DNA of 64,000 nucleotides from Acidobacteriaceae bacterium (GCA_025462735.1 JAOAPC010000008.1:124001-188000), one strand, 5' to 3'; positions 1 through 9,817 are shown, numbered from the stretch's first letter. A program made the numbers and translations. Notes: a model not told the origin generated them from the sequence alone.

Positions 1-1
1 T

Positions 2-865
2 GCACGCCTTGCAGACGGCTCCCGCGTCAACGTGATCATTCCCCCGCTAGCGATCGATGGCCCGCATATCTCAATCCGCCGCTTCGGTCATATTCCAATC
101 ACCGAAGACGACCTGCTTAGAAACCAAACTCTGACCAAACCCATGCTGGAGCTGCTGCGCGCGGCGGTGAAGGCGCGAATCAATGTTGTGATTTCAGGCG
201 GCACCGGCGCCGGCAAAACCACACTGCTGAACGTTCTCTCCGGATACATCTCCGAGAAGGAGAGGATTGTGACTATTGAAGATTCCGCCGAACTACAACT
301 GAAGCAGCGGCACTGCGTGCGCCTGGAAACACGGCCGGCAAACATCGAAGGCAGCGGCTCTATCATGCAGCGCCAACTGGTGATCAACAGCTTACGCATG
401 CGGCCTGACCGGATAGTAGTTGGCGAGGTCCGCGGCGAGGAAGCCTTGGATATGTTGCAGGCCATGAACACCGGTCACGATGGCTCGATGACAACAGTTC
501 ACGCCAACAGCCCGCGTGATGCAATTGCACGTATTGAAACCATGGCCCTTATGGCTAACTTGAATCTGCCGGAGAAGGCGGTTCGCCGGCAGATTGCATC
601 AGCCGTTCAGCTGATTGTTCAGATTGCGCGCTTCACCGATGGCTCGCGTCGGGTGACCCATGTGACCGAAATCAGCGGCATGGAGGACGACGTGGTGAGC
701 CTGCAGGATGTATTTGTGTTTGATAAGCAGGGTATTTCGCCGGACGGTCGCGTAATTGGCGCGTTTACGGCGACCGGTGTTCGACCCAATTTCTCAGAAC
801 GACTAAACGCTTCGGGGATCAGTGTTCTTGCGTCATGGTTCGAGCATTCGCACAGTGTTAATTAG
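2..865 (+). CDS. tadA: Tad pilus / type II-IV secretion ATPase TadA (CpaF), 5'-truncated by the window edge
   Basis: Cytoplasmic hexameric ATPase that powers assembly of a Tad (Flp-type) pilus. The reading frame is open from base 2 through the left edge, so the true start lies outside; a GTG at 32 is internal. A Walker A motif (GGTGAGKTT) is at about 197-223. It is followed by an Asp-box, the Walker B region [12 protein letters not shown] at about 400-435, and the His-box [11 protein letters not shown] at about 482-513, all in the order typical of the CpaF/VirB11 secretion ATPase family. It is followed after 12 bases by tadB and then tadC on the same strand, which fixes the assignment to the Tad system rather than to a type IV secretion ATPase. 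The N-terminal part of the family (usual length about 400-450 aa) is missing only because of the window edge. Confidence 0.93.
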   Translation, partial: ARLADGSRVNVIIPPLAIDGPHISIRRFGHIPITEDDLLRNQTLTKPMLELLRAAVKARINVVISGGTGAGKTTLLNVLSGYISEKERIVTIEDSAELQLKQRHCVRLETRPANIEGSGSIMQRQLVINSLRMRPDRIVVGEVRGEEALDMLQAMNTGHDGSMTTVHANSPRDAIARIETMALMANLNLPEKAVRRQIASAVQLIVQIARFTDGSRRVTHVTEISGMEDDVVSLQDVFVFDKQGISPDGRVIGAFTATGVRPNFSERLNASGISVLASWFEHSHSVN

Positions 866-877
866 AGGAAGAAAATA

Positions 878-1834
878 ATGCCCGCATTTTTATTCTTTCT
901 GCTGCTGTTGACGGTCAGCTTCGCCGTTATCTTCTATCTCGTAAAACCTACGAAGACGGAGATAGCAGTCCAGCGGCGTTTGCAGACCATCAGGGTTGCG
1001 CACGAAGACGAAGGGGAAGCTCCGATAACGATCCTGAAAGAGGAGGGCTACAGCGCGAACCCAGGGATAAGCGAAATCGTCCGGCAAATCCCCGGCGCAA
1101 AGGAAACGCTCGATCTCATCGGACAGGCGGGTCGGGGGTGGCCGGTGAGCGCCTTCATGGGAATTGTCGGAATTTCCATGCTTATCACGGCATCCATTAC
1201 TTCCTTTTTTTTACCCAACGTACTTCCCCTCCTAGCAGGAATCGTAGCCGGCTGCCTCCCATATATCTATCTTCTCATTTTGCGTGAGAGACGCCTGCGG
1301 CGTTGTGACCAACTGCTGCCCGAAGCGATCGACCTTATGGCTCGCGGCCTCCGCGCCGGTCACGCATTGCCTGCAGTATTGGAGATGGTGGGAGACGAAA
1401 TCGCAGAGCCCCTTGGCGCAGAGTTCGAAAGCCTCCACGAAGAGCAGACCCTAGGGCTGCCGCTGCGCGAAGCAGTTATGAACATGGTGAGTCGTGTTCC
1501 GCGAGACGATATGCGATTCCTCGCGACTGCCATTCTTCTGCAGAAAGAAACCGGCGGCAATCTGGCAGTGATTCTGGACAAGACTGCGGTTGTAGCCCGG
1601 GAGCGCGAACGACTGCGCGGGCAATTGAGGATCTATACCGCACAGGGCCGAATCACCGGCTGGATACTCTGCGTCATGCCGTTCCTTATGTTTGGCCTGT
1701 TAAGCATACTCAATTGGAATACAGAGAAAGTTTTATTCACGGATCATCTAGGCAAAATCGCGGTCTACATTGGGATGGGTTTCATGGCTTGCGGCATCCT
1801 GGCGATCCGGCACATTGTGAATGTAAAGGTTTAA
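878..1834 (+). CDS. tadB: Tad pilus inner-membrane platform protein TadB
   Basis: Type II secretion F-domain protein of 318 aa, the first of the two polytopic membrane proteins that form the platform of the Tad pilus machine. The sequence shows an N-terminal membrane helix (residues about 4-21), a central pair of hydrophobic segments (about 90-130), a conserved cytoplasmic F domain with the segment DQLLPEAIDLMARGLRAG near residues 147-164, and C-terminal hydrophobic segments after residue 260. The start ATG is preceded by GAGGAA. It lies 12 bases after tadA and 3 bases before tadC, so the three are almost surely one transcript. Distinction from TadC rests on gene order and on the longer N-terminal linker. 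Confidence 0.9.
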   Translation: MPAFLFFLLLLTVSFAVIFYLVKPTKTEIAVQRRLQTIRVAHEDEGEAPITILKEEGYSANPGISEIVRQIPGAKETLDLIGQAGRGWPVSAFMGIVGISMLITASITSFFLPNVLPLLAGIVAGCLPYIYLLILRERRLRRCDQLLPEAIDLMARGLRAGHALPAVLEMVGDEIAEPLGAEFESLHEEQTLGLPLREAVMNMVSRVPRDDMRFLATAILLQKETGGNLAVILDKTAVVARERERLRGQLRIYTAQGRITGWILCVMPFLMFGLLSILNWNTEKVLFTDHLGKIAVYIGMGFMACGILAIRHIVNVKV

Positions 1835-1837
1835 CAG

Positions 1838-2737
1838 ATGACATTTATCATTCTGGGCGTTTGCTTGTTCGTCGGCTTCCTCTTCCTATTTCTCCTGCTA
1901 ATGCCGCGTCCATCGGCAGCGGGAGCACTACTGGAACAGGCTACGCGAACGACGCGGGTCACCGAGAATGTCCCGGTCTGGCGCAGCGCACTGAATGTCG
2001 ACTATCTGGCTAAACCGTTCACCATTCTCCGTCGGCTTTTCTCACCAGAACCAGACCCCGATCTCGTGCGTCGGCTGTCTCTGGCGGGCTATCGAAAACC
2101 GGCCCACGCAGATGTTTTTCTGGGGGTGCGACTTGCGATTCCGGCGATTCTAGGAGTACTCGTCGCCCTTTTTGTTCCGACCACAACGATTTTGTTTTTC
2201 ATAATGGCCATAGCAATCGGTTTTTTCATTCCTGATTTCTGGTTATCGAGCGCGATTACCCGTCGGCGGCAGAAGATCAAGCTCAGCCTTCCTGATGGCC
2301 TCGATTTTCTTGCGATCTGTCTGGAAGCTGGTTTGGGGCTGGACCAGGGCATTGTTCGGATGGGGACTGAGTTGCGAGTGAGCCATCCCGAGCTGAGTGA
2401 AGAATTCGTCCAAATTAATTTTGAGCAACGGGCTGGAGTCGCGCGGGTTCAGGCATGGAAGTCCTTTGCAGATCGTGTGGACCTCGAAAGCGTGCGCTCG
2501 TTTGTCGCAATGCTGGTTCAGACGGAACGGTTTGGCACACCCATTTCGAAGTCTCTGGGCATGTTCTCCGACGCTCTGCGAACCGCGCGGCGGCAAAAGG
2601 CAGAAGAGTTGGCAGCGAAGACGACCATCAAACTGGTTTTCCCGCTTGTGTTTTTCATTTTTCCGAGTATGGGAATTGCGGTCATGCTGCCATCGTTTAT
2701 CACGATCGTGCGTAGCCTGGCAAATTCCTTGAAGTAA
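1838..2737 (+). CDS. tadC: Tad pilus inner-membrane platform protein TadC
   Basis: Second type II secretion F-domain protein, 299 aa, the TadC partner of TadB in the pilus platform. Hydrophobic segments are at residues about 2-22, 95-130 and 265-292. The F domain shows LPDGLDFLAICLEAGLGLDQ at about residues 150-169, a signature of this family. The start ATG is 3 bases after the tadB stop, so the genes are translationally close. The next genes are a 32-residue membrane protein and a DUF192 protein; no pilin (flp) or TadE-like gene is visible, so the rest of the cluster must lie left of the window or elsewhere. Confidence 0.9.
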   Translation: MTFIILGVCLFVGFLFLFLLLMPRPSAAGALLEQATRTTRVTENVPVWRSALNVDYLAKPFTILRRLFSPEPDPDLVRRLSLAGYRKPAHADVFLGVRLAIPAILGVLVALFVPTTTILFFIMAIAIGFFIPDFWLSSAITRRRQKIKLSLPDGLDFLAICLEAGLGLDQGIVRMGTELRVSHPELSEEFVQINFEQRAGVARVQAWKSFADRVDLESVRSFVAMLVQTERFGTPISKSLGMFSDALRTARRQKAEELAAKTTIKLVFPLVFFIFPSMGIAVMLPSFITIVRSLANSLK

Positions 2738-2787
2738 GGGATGTTGGTCTCAGTTGTCGGAAGTTAACTCTAAGTGGAGGTGAGGTA

Positions 2788-2886
2788 ATGGACAACGTAA
2801 CTTTGATTCGTGTGGTGTCGGGTGTGCTCGCGGTGGTTGTGTTTTTCACCCTGGTCTACAGAATGAAGAAAAAAGCACCTCGTTAA
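2788..2886 (+). CDS. 32-residue single-span membrane microprotein in the tad cluster
   Basis: A short open frame of 32 codons with a strong Shine-Dalgarno (GGAGGTGAGG, 2776-2785) directly before ATG 2788. The product has a short polar N-terminus (MDNVT), one hydrophobic helix of about 20 residues (IRVVSGVLAVVVFFTLVYRM) and a basic tail KKKAPR, which predicts N-out/C-in insertion. It lies 50 bases after tadC and 35 bases before the DUF192 gene. The function is unknown; position suggests an accessory of the Tad machine or of envelope maturation. The coding call rests on the ribosome binding site and the clean transmembrane design, since 32 codons alone are not statistically convincing. Confidence 0.6.
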   Translation: MDNVTLIRVVSGVLAVVVFFTLVYRMKKKAPR

Positions 2887-2921
2887 CTGCAAACATTTTG
2901 ACCCCCTTTGAAAGGGCACGT

Positions 2922-3461
2922 ATGTTCAGTAAGCAACGGCACGTGTTTGTCTACAACAAGACCAGGGAGACCTTCCTCTCCTTTCGTGTCGCAATCGCCG
3001 ACTCGATCGTGGGCCGGCTGGTTGGCCTGCTAGGAAGAAGGTCTCTTCCGCCGGATAGCGGTGTTTGGATAGTTCCATCAAACGCGGTACACACTATTGG
3101 AATGCTGTTCTCCTTCGATCTGGTTTTGATCGACAAGGACTTCAAAGTGGTGGGTCTGCGGGAGCTCGTGCGTCCATTCACCGTGACTTGGCCGAACCAC
3201 CGTGCCGAGAGCGTGCTGGAACTGCCAGCGCACTCGATATTCCGCAGCCGGACTCAAGTTGGGGACCAACTGCTTATTGAACGCTATGAAGTCCGGAAGC
3301 CGCCGCGGTCGGGTTCCTCCGATAGCGCGAGTTCCCCCGACCAGGAACGCGCACATCTGAACGTGGCTTTGGCGGGATCTCGAGCGTCAGTCGCCGTTAC
3401 TCGGCAAAGTACCTCCGCGGATCTATCCCGTTCGAGTTATATCGATACAGAGACTCGTTAA
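2922..3461 (+). CDS. DUF192 family protein
   Basis: A 179-residue protein with a DUF192 domain over residues about 10-115: RLVGLLGRRSLPPDSGVWI, then the typical VHTIGMLFSFDLVLIDKD stretch and an ELPAHSIFRSRTQVGD ending that matches the family's small beta-barrel fold. The family has no established biochemical role. The start is placed at ATG 2922 because AAAGGG at 2911-2916 is well spaced; an in-frame TTG at 2898 would add eight residues. After residue 120 the tail is Ser/Arg-rich with no recognisable domain and is probably disordered. DUF192 genes often sit beside tad genes in Acidobacteriota (recollection, not checked). Confidence 0.78.
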   Translation: MFSKQRHVFVYNKTRETFLSFRVAIADSIVGRLVGLLGRRSLPPDSGVWIVPSNAVHTIGMLFSFDLVLIDKDFKVVGLRELVRPFTVTWPNHRAESVLELPAHSIFRSRTQVGDQLLIERYEVRKPPRSGSSDSASSPDQERAHLNVALAGSRASVAVTRQSTSADLSRSSYIDTETR

Positions 3462-3514
3462 GCAACCTAGGGCGCTTCACAGTACTGCTTTGTTCAACTC
3501 TGCCTGACTCGAAA

Positions 3515-3799
3515 TCAAATTGTGATCGCCTTCTCCGGATGCTTTCGCTCATACCAACAAGGCGAGTATCCCGAATGCGGGAATAATGAGTTCACGCAGC
3601 GTTCCTGCTGCGGAGGCTGGAAGTCGTACTCAGTTTTGCCGTTTTTCTCCTGGATCGAGTAATAATATTGCACCGTAAGCGTCCCGTAGGGACTATGACC
3701 CGTCGAGAGTTTGTAGCGCCAGAGCAAGTAGTCCGCGGCGTAGGCCAGAGCGGAGGCGACGATCAGGCCGACCAAGACGCCAACCATGATTTTCCTCAT
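3515..3799 (-). CDS. Hypothetical membrane-anchored protein
   Basis: A 94-residue product starting MRKIMVGVLVG with one N-terminal membrane helix (residues about 4-24), followed by a polar extracytoplasmic part. That part has two cysteines (ERCVNSLFPHSGYSPCWYERK), a phrase I associate with a small conserved acidobacterial family of unknown function. A GTG ten codons upstream (3829) is an alternative start. It stands alone between the convergent DUF192 gene and the plus-strand YceI gene. No function can be assigned. Confidence 0.6.
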   Translation of the reverse strand: MRKIMVGVLVGLIVASALAYAADYLLWRYKLSTGHSPYGTLTVQYYYSIQEKNGKTEYDFQPPQQERCVNSLFPHSGYSPCWYERKHPEKAITI

Positions 3800-3951
3800 T
3801 GACGAATATTCTTCATTGGCGATTCTCACTGCTTCAATTTACAGTTAAGTTACAAATTTTCTGGAGCGCATTGCATCCGATCTTTTAGCGTGCGTTTTCG
3901 GTCGTTTGAGTTGATAAGCCGTTCACTTTTTTGTCTCTTCAAGGAGCCTGA

Positions 3952-4578
3952 ATGTTGTTGCGTTGGCGCCGAGCTGGAAATTCTGCCTCTTTGAATCGTC
4001 CACTCAGCGCTATTGTACTTGCGCTGGTCGGGTGCGCTACGGCATCCGCCCAACCACAGGAACTACGTTTTCAATTCGACCCATCCACTACCAAAATAAC
4101 GTTCACCTTGGGTGACATCTTGCACACCGTTCGTGGTTCCTTCAAGCTGAAACAGGGGGACGTGGAATACAACGTGGGGACAAAGTCCGTCAGGGGAACC
4201 CTAATTGTCGATGCAACTTCGGGCGAGAGTGGTAATCGCAGCCGTGATCGCAAAATGCACAAGGAAATTCTGGAGAGCGCGCGGTATCCGGAGATCATCT
4301 TCCGCCCGGATCGCATAGACGGGGCAGTTGCGCCTATTGGAACTTCAACTGTGCAGGTGCACGGAATTTTTTCCATTCACGGCTCGGACCACGAACTGAC
4401 GATGCCGGTCCGCGTGGAAGTCTTTCCGGACCACTGGATCGCCGACACCCATTTCAGCATTCCTTACGTCAAATGGGGCATTAAGAACCCAAGCACGTTC
4501 GTGCTGCGGGTAAGCGAATCGGTTGAAATTGATGTTCATGCCACCGGCGCAACTCCTGTTGCCGGCAGTGCCCGTTAG
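3952..4578 (+). CDS. YceI family periplasmic lipocalin-like protein
   Basis: A 208-residue exported protein with a YceI domain (residues about 38-197), a beta-barrel fold that binds polyisoprenoid-like or other amphipathic ligands in characterised members. The sequence shows a basic N-terminus, a hydrophobic core and then LVGCATASAQ, which is either a signal peptidase I site or a lipobox with Cys as the lipidated residue. Domain landmarks are FDPSTTKITFTLGD, the RDRKMHKEILESARYPEIIF segment characteristic of the family, and SIPYVKWGIKNPS near the end. AAGGAG lies just before ATG 3952. Its stop codon shares two bases with the stop of the convergent phosphoesterase gene. Confidence 0.9.
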   Translation: MLLRWRRAGNSASLNRPLSAIVLALVGCATASAQPQELRFQFDPSTTKITFTLGDILHTVRGSFKLKQGDVEYNVGTKSVRGTLIVDATSGESGNRSRDRKMHKEILESARYPEIIFRPDRIDGAVAPIGTSTVQVHGIFSIHGSDHELTMPVRVEVFPDHWIADTHFSIPYVKWGIKNPSTFVLRVSESVEIDVHATGATPVAGSAR

Positions 4579-5447
4579 GGGAGTGCGCCGGGCAGAGCCA
4601 CGAACTCGGTCTGAACGCTACCGTTCGAACTGATCGCATGAACAGCGAAACCCAGCTCGCCGCCCCAAGGCAGCCAGCTGGTGGCTGGCGCTACGTGCCA
4701 CGTGATCCCCTCGCGTTCGAAAACTCGTCCATTATGCCAATGCCCCACCAGCATATGTTTAATGCCTAGTTTCCGCAGCACCTTCATCTCCTGCGATCGA
4801 TATGGCTCGCTGATTACCCAATAGGGCTTGGGGTCGGGAAATCTTCCGTCCGGGAAAACCGGGATGTGCTGCACCCCGATAACAACCTTCTTAGAAGCGC
4901 GCTGTCCTTCTTGCAGTCCGTTGAGCCATGACAACATTCGCTCGGACTCATCTTCGGTCTGGGCTGGAAGCGGTACGGGGGACTTCGCTTCGTAAGTGTC
5001 GTAGTTGCCCAGGAGTTGCGAATCGATCACTACAAAGTTGACGAATTTAACCTGGAATTCGTAATAGTCCTTGCCGAATGCCTGACGGTAACGCTCCACA
5101 TCCTGGCTGTGAACGTCGTGATTTCCAGGCACATAATAAAGAGAAGATTTCAGTTTTTTTAGGATTGACTTAGCTTCCTCCCAGGCTTGCGGGTTCCCTC
5201 CAATATCGCCGGAAAGAATCACCGCGTCCGGATGGAGATCGTTGATCATTCTGACCGCTTGGCGCAGGCTATCCGCGGCATGCGGCGCATGCTTGTCTCC
5301 AAGGTGCGTGTCGCTGATCTGTATAACTGAGACTTCGTCATTCCTATTGTCATTGCCATTGGCGTTCACATTCTGAGCCACAGCATGCGAGCATACGAGA
5401 GCGAACGCGCTGACAAGAGCTATGGTGAAACGGGTCCTTGCTTCCAT
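4575..5447 (-). CDS. Secreted calcineurin-like metallophosphoesterase
   Basis: A 290-residue exported metallophosphoesterase. A signal peptide (MEARTRFTIALVSAFALVCSHAVAQ) is followed by the five family motifs in order: QISDTHLGD, LSGDIGG, VPGNHDVHS, a GVQHIP motif and GHWHNGRVF, which together bind the two metals. The substrate (phosphomonoester, phosphodiester or cyclic nucleotide) cannot be read from sequence. ATG 5447 is chosen because it puts the signal peptide at the N-terminus; a GTG at 5495 would add 16 residues. The gene is convergent with yceI-like and the two stop codons overlap (TTAG at 4575-4578), so transcription termination must be shared or bidirectional. Confidence 0.9.
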   Translation of the reverse strand: MEARTRFTIALVSAFALVCSHAVAQNVNANGNDNRNDEVSVIQISDTHLGDKHAPHAADSLRQAVRMINDLHPDAVILSGDIGGNPQAWEEAKSILKKLKSSLYYVPGNHDVHSQDVERYRQAFGKDYYEFQVKFVNFVVIDSQLLGNYDTYEAKSPVPLPAQTEDESERMLSWLNGLQEGQRASKKVVIGVQHIPVFPDGRFPDPKPYWVISEPYRSQEMKVLRKLGIKHMLVGHWHNGRVFEREGITWHVAPATSWLPWGGELGFAVHAISSNGSVQTEFVALPGALP

Positions 5448-5620
5448 GAACTTGTAGAGGCGTGCACCGCGTGGTAGGTTGTGCGACTGTGACACAGTTA
5501 TCCCCGTTTCTTGTCGAACAGCTAGTCTTTTTGCATTATTGATGCGATTTCAATCGGCAGCTACATTCCTTAGAATCCGGGATTCGGAGCCGGCAGGTAA
5601 TCGGATTATCATTGTGAATC

Positions 5621-6403
<783 letters not shown>

Positions 6404-6531
6404 ACAACGCTGTCGCGCAATTGGTCCTTTTTACTCTTCCGCCACGCCAAACATTCGCACAATGGGTCGACATAATCCACTCCAATTCGCGATGTGCAGT
6501 TTAGAATCATGAATCGTCCCGGAAAACAAAA

Positions 6532-9057
6532 ATGACTGAGCGCAGATGGCGGTTTGTTCTTGTTGTCCTTGTGTGGTTGAGCATTCTGAACGCCTACGGT
6601 AGTTCCACTCCCTCCAGCAAAGACGCAAAAAACTTGTATGTGCTGGACACCTTCTCCACCAGCAGCCCACTGCCTAACGGTATTGAGGTACGCAGCGGGC
6701 AGGCGGTGATGCGAATCTTGGCCTTGCGGGACGATGTCATACGAATTCGGATCTCGCGCGACGGCAGTTTGCCGGAGGATGCCTCATGGGCCACACTGTC
6801 GTCAGCTCGTCAAAACCAGGTCGAAGTTACGGCTGAGTCTGACGTGGGAACAGTTGGTTTTCAGACAAAGCTCGTGCGGGTACGCGTTAACAAAGAAAAT
6901 CTGCGGCTGTCGGTTAGTGACTTAAACGGAAATATTCTTCAGGAGGACGCCGCTGGTTGGCCGCTCGAGTTTCACGATAAAGAATTCCAAATCTACAAGC
7001 ATATGCCTGCCGACGAACACTACTTCGGCTTGGGCGACAAAGTCGGGCCACTCGACCGCCGTGGTCTGTCGTTCACTCTTTGGAACATAGATGCTTACAA
7101 CTTTCAGGAATCTACTGACCCCATCTACAAAAGCATTCCGTTCTTCTTGAGCGTTCGCGCGGGACGAACCCTCGGCGTTCTGTTGGACAACACTTGGCGG
7201 AGCACGTTCGATTTTGGTAAGCAAACTGAAAATGTCTACTCATTCGGCGCCGAGAACGGCGCGATTGATTACTACCTTCTATACGGTCCTGATCCGAAAC
7301 ATGTGCTTAACGACTATGCGTGGTTGACCGGATTACCGCCGTTGCCGCCTCTTTGGTCACTGGGCTACCAACAATCGCGCTACAGTTATGAGACTGAATC
7401 CCAGCTACGATCGGTTGCCGACCGGCTCCGAAAGGAGCGGATTCCCGCAGACGCCTTATATCTGGACATCGACTATCAGAAACAGAATCGGCCATTCACC
7501 GTCGACACGGAAAAATTTCCTCGTTTTGCGACGATGCTGCAGGATTTAAAGAAACAAAATTTTCACGTTGTCGCGATCACCGATCTTCATATTGCGGCGG
7601 TTCCCGGTGCGGGCTACGTTCCTTACGACTCCGGCGTAGCGGGCGACCACTTCGTGAAAAATCCTGATGGCTCGATCTTTGTGGGACAAGTCTGGCCAGG
7701 TCCGTCAGTATTTCCGGACTTTACCAGGCAAAGCACACGGGAATGGTGGGGAAGTCTCTACAAATCGTTGGTTTCGGACGGCGTCTCAGGTTTTTGGAAC
7801 GACATGAACGAACCATCGGTTTTCAATACGCCCAACAAAACTATTCCCGATGACGTCCAACATAGAATCGATGAGCCCGGTTTCGAGAAGCGGACCACGA
7901 CCCACCGAGAGGTCCACGATATGTACGGCATGGAGAACTCGCGTGCCACCTATGATGGTCTGCTGAAGATTTCTCCAGACCAACGGCCGTTCGTTCTTAC
8001 GCGCGCGAGTTACGCTGGCGGCCAACGTTACGCAGCTACCTGGACCGGCGATGACAGCAGTACATGGAACCATCTGCGGTTGACGACGCCGATGTTGCTG
8101 AACTTGGGTTTGAGTGGTTTTGGCTTGGCCGGCGCTGACGTCGGCGGATTCATTGGCACGCCTTCCCCGGAGTTGCTCACTCGTTGGATGGAACTTGGGG
8201 CATTCCAGCCCATCGACCGCAATCATTCCGAGAAGAGCGCTGGTCACAAGGAACCTTGGGTTCACGGACCGGAGCAAGAAGGCATCCGGCGGCACTACAT
8301 AGAAGAACGCTACAAGCTGATGCCCTATCTTTATACGACCGCGGAGGAGATGTCGCGCACTGGCCTTCCGATCATGCGTCCTCTTTTCCTGGAGTTCCCT
8401 AACGCGACTGCCGACGGCCACCCGCTCGATCTCGATGCCGGCAATGAATTCCTGCTGGGGCGCAGCCTGTTGATAGCTCCTGCGCCATTTCCTGAGCGGG
8501 GGGACGAATACAAAGTGTCGCTGCCAGCCGTCCGCTGGTACGACTATTGGACGGGACAGCTCACTAATAAGGACGCATCTTCCTCCAGCGCCATGGTCGA
8601 TACAATTCCGATGCGTCCGGCGCTGAAAGACTTGCCAGTGTTTGTACGAGAGGGATCCATTTTGCCTATGCAGCCGCTCACCCAAAGTACTGGCGAGATT
8701 CCGAACGGACCCCTGACAGTTCGGGTGTATCCCGGCAAAGATTGCCAAGGTTCACTTTATCAAGACGACGGCAACACCATGGCGTATACACATGGTGAAT
8801 TCCTTCGGCTGAAGTTTTCCTGCGAGCAGACTCCGACCTCGGTCAAGCTTCAAATTGGCCCGCATGAGGGTAGTTACAAACCCTGGTGGAAGGAATTGCA
8901 CGTCGAAGTTTATGGGTGGAACTCGAGTTCTTCTCGCGTCACAGGTGACAACGCGCTGGTTATCAAGTCAGCGCTTGATAACAGCCGCCACGTGATTTCG
9001 TTTACCGTTCCAGATAATGTCGCCGGAGAGCATCTGGAGATCAGCTCCCAGCATTGA
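6532..9057 (+). CDS. Secreted glycoside hydrolase family 31 (alpha-glucosidase / alpha-xylosidase type)
   Basis: An 841-residue exported enzyme. An N-terminal signal peptide ends near residue 23-28. An N-terminal beta domain (about 40-260) with HYFGLGDKVGPLDRRG is followed by the (beta/alpha)8 catalytic barrel. The nucleophile Asp424 sits in GFWNDMNEPSVF and the acid/base Asp507 in WTGDDSSTWNHLR, both as in GH31. Distal beta domains carry PVFVREGSILPMQP and QDDGNTMAY. It hydrolyses terminal alpha-linked glucose or xylose; which one cannot be decided from sequence. A weak spacer (CAAAA) precedes ATG 6532. It stands alone downstream of the deiodinase-like gene, 128 bases away, and may have its own promoter. 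Confidence 0.93.
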   Translation: MTERRWRFVLVVLVWLSILNAYGSSTPSSKDAKNLYVLDTFSTSSPLPNGIEVRSGQAVMRILALRDDVIRIRISRDGSLPEDASWATLSSARQNQVEVTAESDVGTVGFQTKLVRVRVNKENLRLSVSDLNGNILQEDAAGWPLEFHDKEFQIYKHMPADEHYFGLGDKVGPLDRRGLSFTLWNIDAYNFQESTDPIYKSIPFFLSVRAGRTLGVLLDNTWRSTFDFGKQTENVYSFGAENGAIDYYLLYGPDPKHVLNDYAWLTGLPPLPPLWSLGYQQSRYSYETESQLRSVADRLRKERIPADALYLDIDYQKQNRPFTVDTEKFPRFATMLQDLKKQNFHVVAITDLHIAAVPGAGYVPYDSGVAGDHFVKNPDGSIFVGQVWPGPSVFPDFTRQSTREWWGSLYKSLVSDGVSGFWNDMNEPSVFNTPNKTIPDDVQHRIDEPGFEKRTTTHREVHDMYGMENSRATYDGLLKISPDQRPFVLTRASYAGGQRYAATWTGDDSSTWNHLRLTTPMLLNLGLSGFGLAGADVGGFIGTPSPELLTRWMELGAFQPIDRNHSEKSAGHKEPWVHGPEQEGIRRHYIEERYKLMPYLYTTAEEMSRTGLPIMRPLFLEFPNATADGHPLDLDAGNEFLLGRSLLIAPAPFPERGDEYKVSLPAVRWYDYWTGQLTNKDASSSSAMVDTIPMRPALKDLPVFVREGSILPMQPLTQSTGEIPNGPLTVRVYPGKDCQGSLYQDDGNTMAYTHGEFLRLKFSCEQTPTSVKLQIGPHEGSYKPWWKELHVEVYGWNSSSSRVTGDNALVIKSALDNSRHVISFTVPDNVAGEHLEISSQH

Positions 9058-9506
9058 CATTCACGCCGCCCGTCATCAAGACCACCTCTTCCACATCGAC
9101 TGGCTTCTTTTACGGACTCGCAATCTGTTACCTCATCGAGGAAGGATTGTCGAATCGGCGTACCATTAGGCATGAGCAGAATAAACCTCGAATGCGCCGA
9201 TTCAGAAACTCCTGATTGCCGCGTAGCTGCGGATGTCCTCCTTCGGCAAGAGCCAGAGAACGACGAAGAAGATGATGAAGAAGACGAGGACAACGGCAAA
9301 CATAAAGACGAAGACGATGATTCCGACGAAGACGAGAGCGGCGACGGCTACTCGGAGTGACCATTATATTTATTCTGGCGAGTGAGGACTCGCCACGGCG
9401 GCGGACATGTCTGTGCCCGCTATTCAGCAAGTGATTTGACAGAGGCTAGCACAGACAGAGTAAGCTCTAATATGTTCGAACGGAACTGGTTGGGGGGTGA
9501 TTAGTT
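9058..9506. other. Intergenic region with a possible small hydrophobic minus-strand ORF
   Basis: There is no clear gene in these 449 bases. On the minus strand 9303-9202 encodes 33 residues from ATG that are almost wholly hydrophobic (MFAVVLVFFIIFFVVLWLLP followed by a polar tail KEDIRSY). The frame stays hydrophobic for about 19 more codons upstream but has no ATG, GTG or TTG there. The same stretch read on the plus strand gives a 62-residue Asp/Glu-rich frame (9172-9360), probably the mirror of the hydrophobic one. No ribosome binding site supports either. Near 9436 a TTGACA element occurs, but no well-spaced -10 box for rpsU was found. Confidence 0.3.
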
Positions 9507-9704
9507 TTGGCAGAAATTCGACTGCAAGAGGGCGAGTCGTTGGAGAATGCCCTTCGTCGGTTCAAGCGCAAGGTTCAAACCGAAGACATCATTAAGGAAG
9601 TGAAGCGGCACTCCTACTACCTGAAGCCGGGGGAGAAGAAGCGGGTGAAGCAAGCTTTGGCGCGAAAGCGTGCCCGAAAAAAAATCCGAAAAGACTCAGA
9701 GTAA
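9507..9704 (+). CDS. rpsU: 30S ribosomal protein S21
   Basis: A 65-residue basic protein of the small ribosomal subunit, near the 3' end of 16S rRNA, involved in initiation. The sequence LQEGESLENALRRFKRKVQ, followed by HSYYLKPGEKKRVKQA and a Lys/Arg-rich tail, is diagnostic of S21. The start is TTG 9507 with the purine-rich GGGGGGTGA at 9492-9500 as ribosome binding site. It is a single-gene unit closed by a strong terminator at 9719. A second, frameshifted S21 gene lies at 54.4 kb, so this is the intact copy in the window. Confidence 0.95.
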   Translation: MAEIRLQEGESLENALRRFKRKVQTEDIIKEVKRHSYYLKPGEKKRVKQALARKRARKKIRKDSE

Positions 9705-9718
9705 TCTGCAACCATTTG

Positions 9719-9751
9719 GGCCGCTGCCGCCAAGCAGCGGCCTTGTTTTTT
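9719..9751 (+). terminator. Rho-independent terminator after rpsU
   Basis: GGCCGCTGC (9719-9727) and GCAGCGGCC (9734-9742) form a perfect 9-bp stem with loop CGCCAA, followed by TTGTTTTTT. It begins 15 bases after the S21 stop. Confidence 0.9.
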
Positions 9752-9817
9752 CTCCGAACGTGATCGGTTGTTTCCCAGGGAGTTTTCATTCACAAATCTC
9801 TAGAAGGAGAGAAAGTC

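Noticed and set aside
9172-9360. Plus-strand Asp/Glu-rich 62-residue ORF
   Set aside because: Its composition mirrors a hydrophobic minus-strand frame, there is no ribosome binding site, and no family was recognised.
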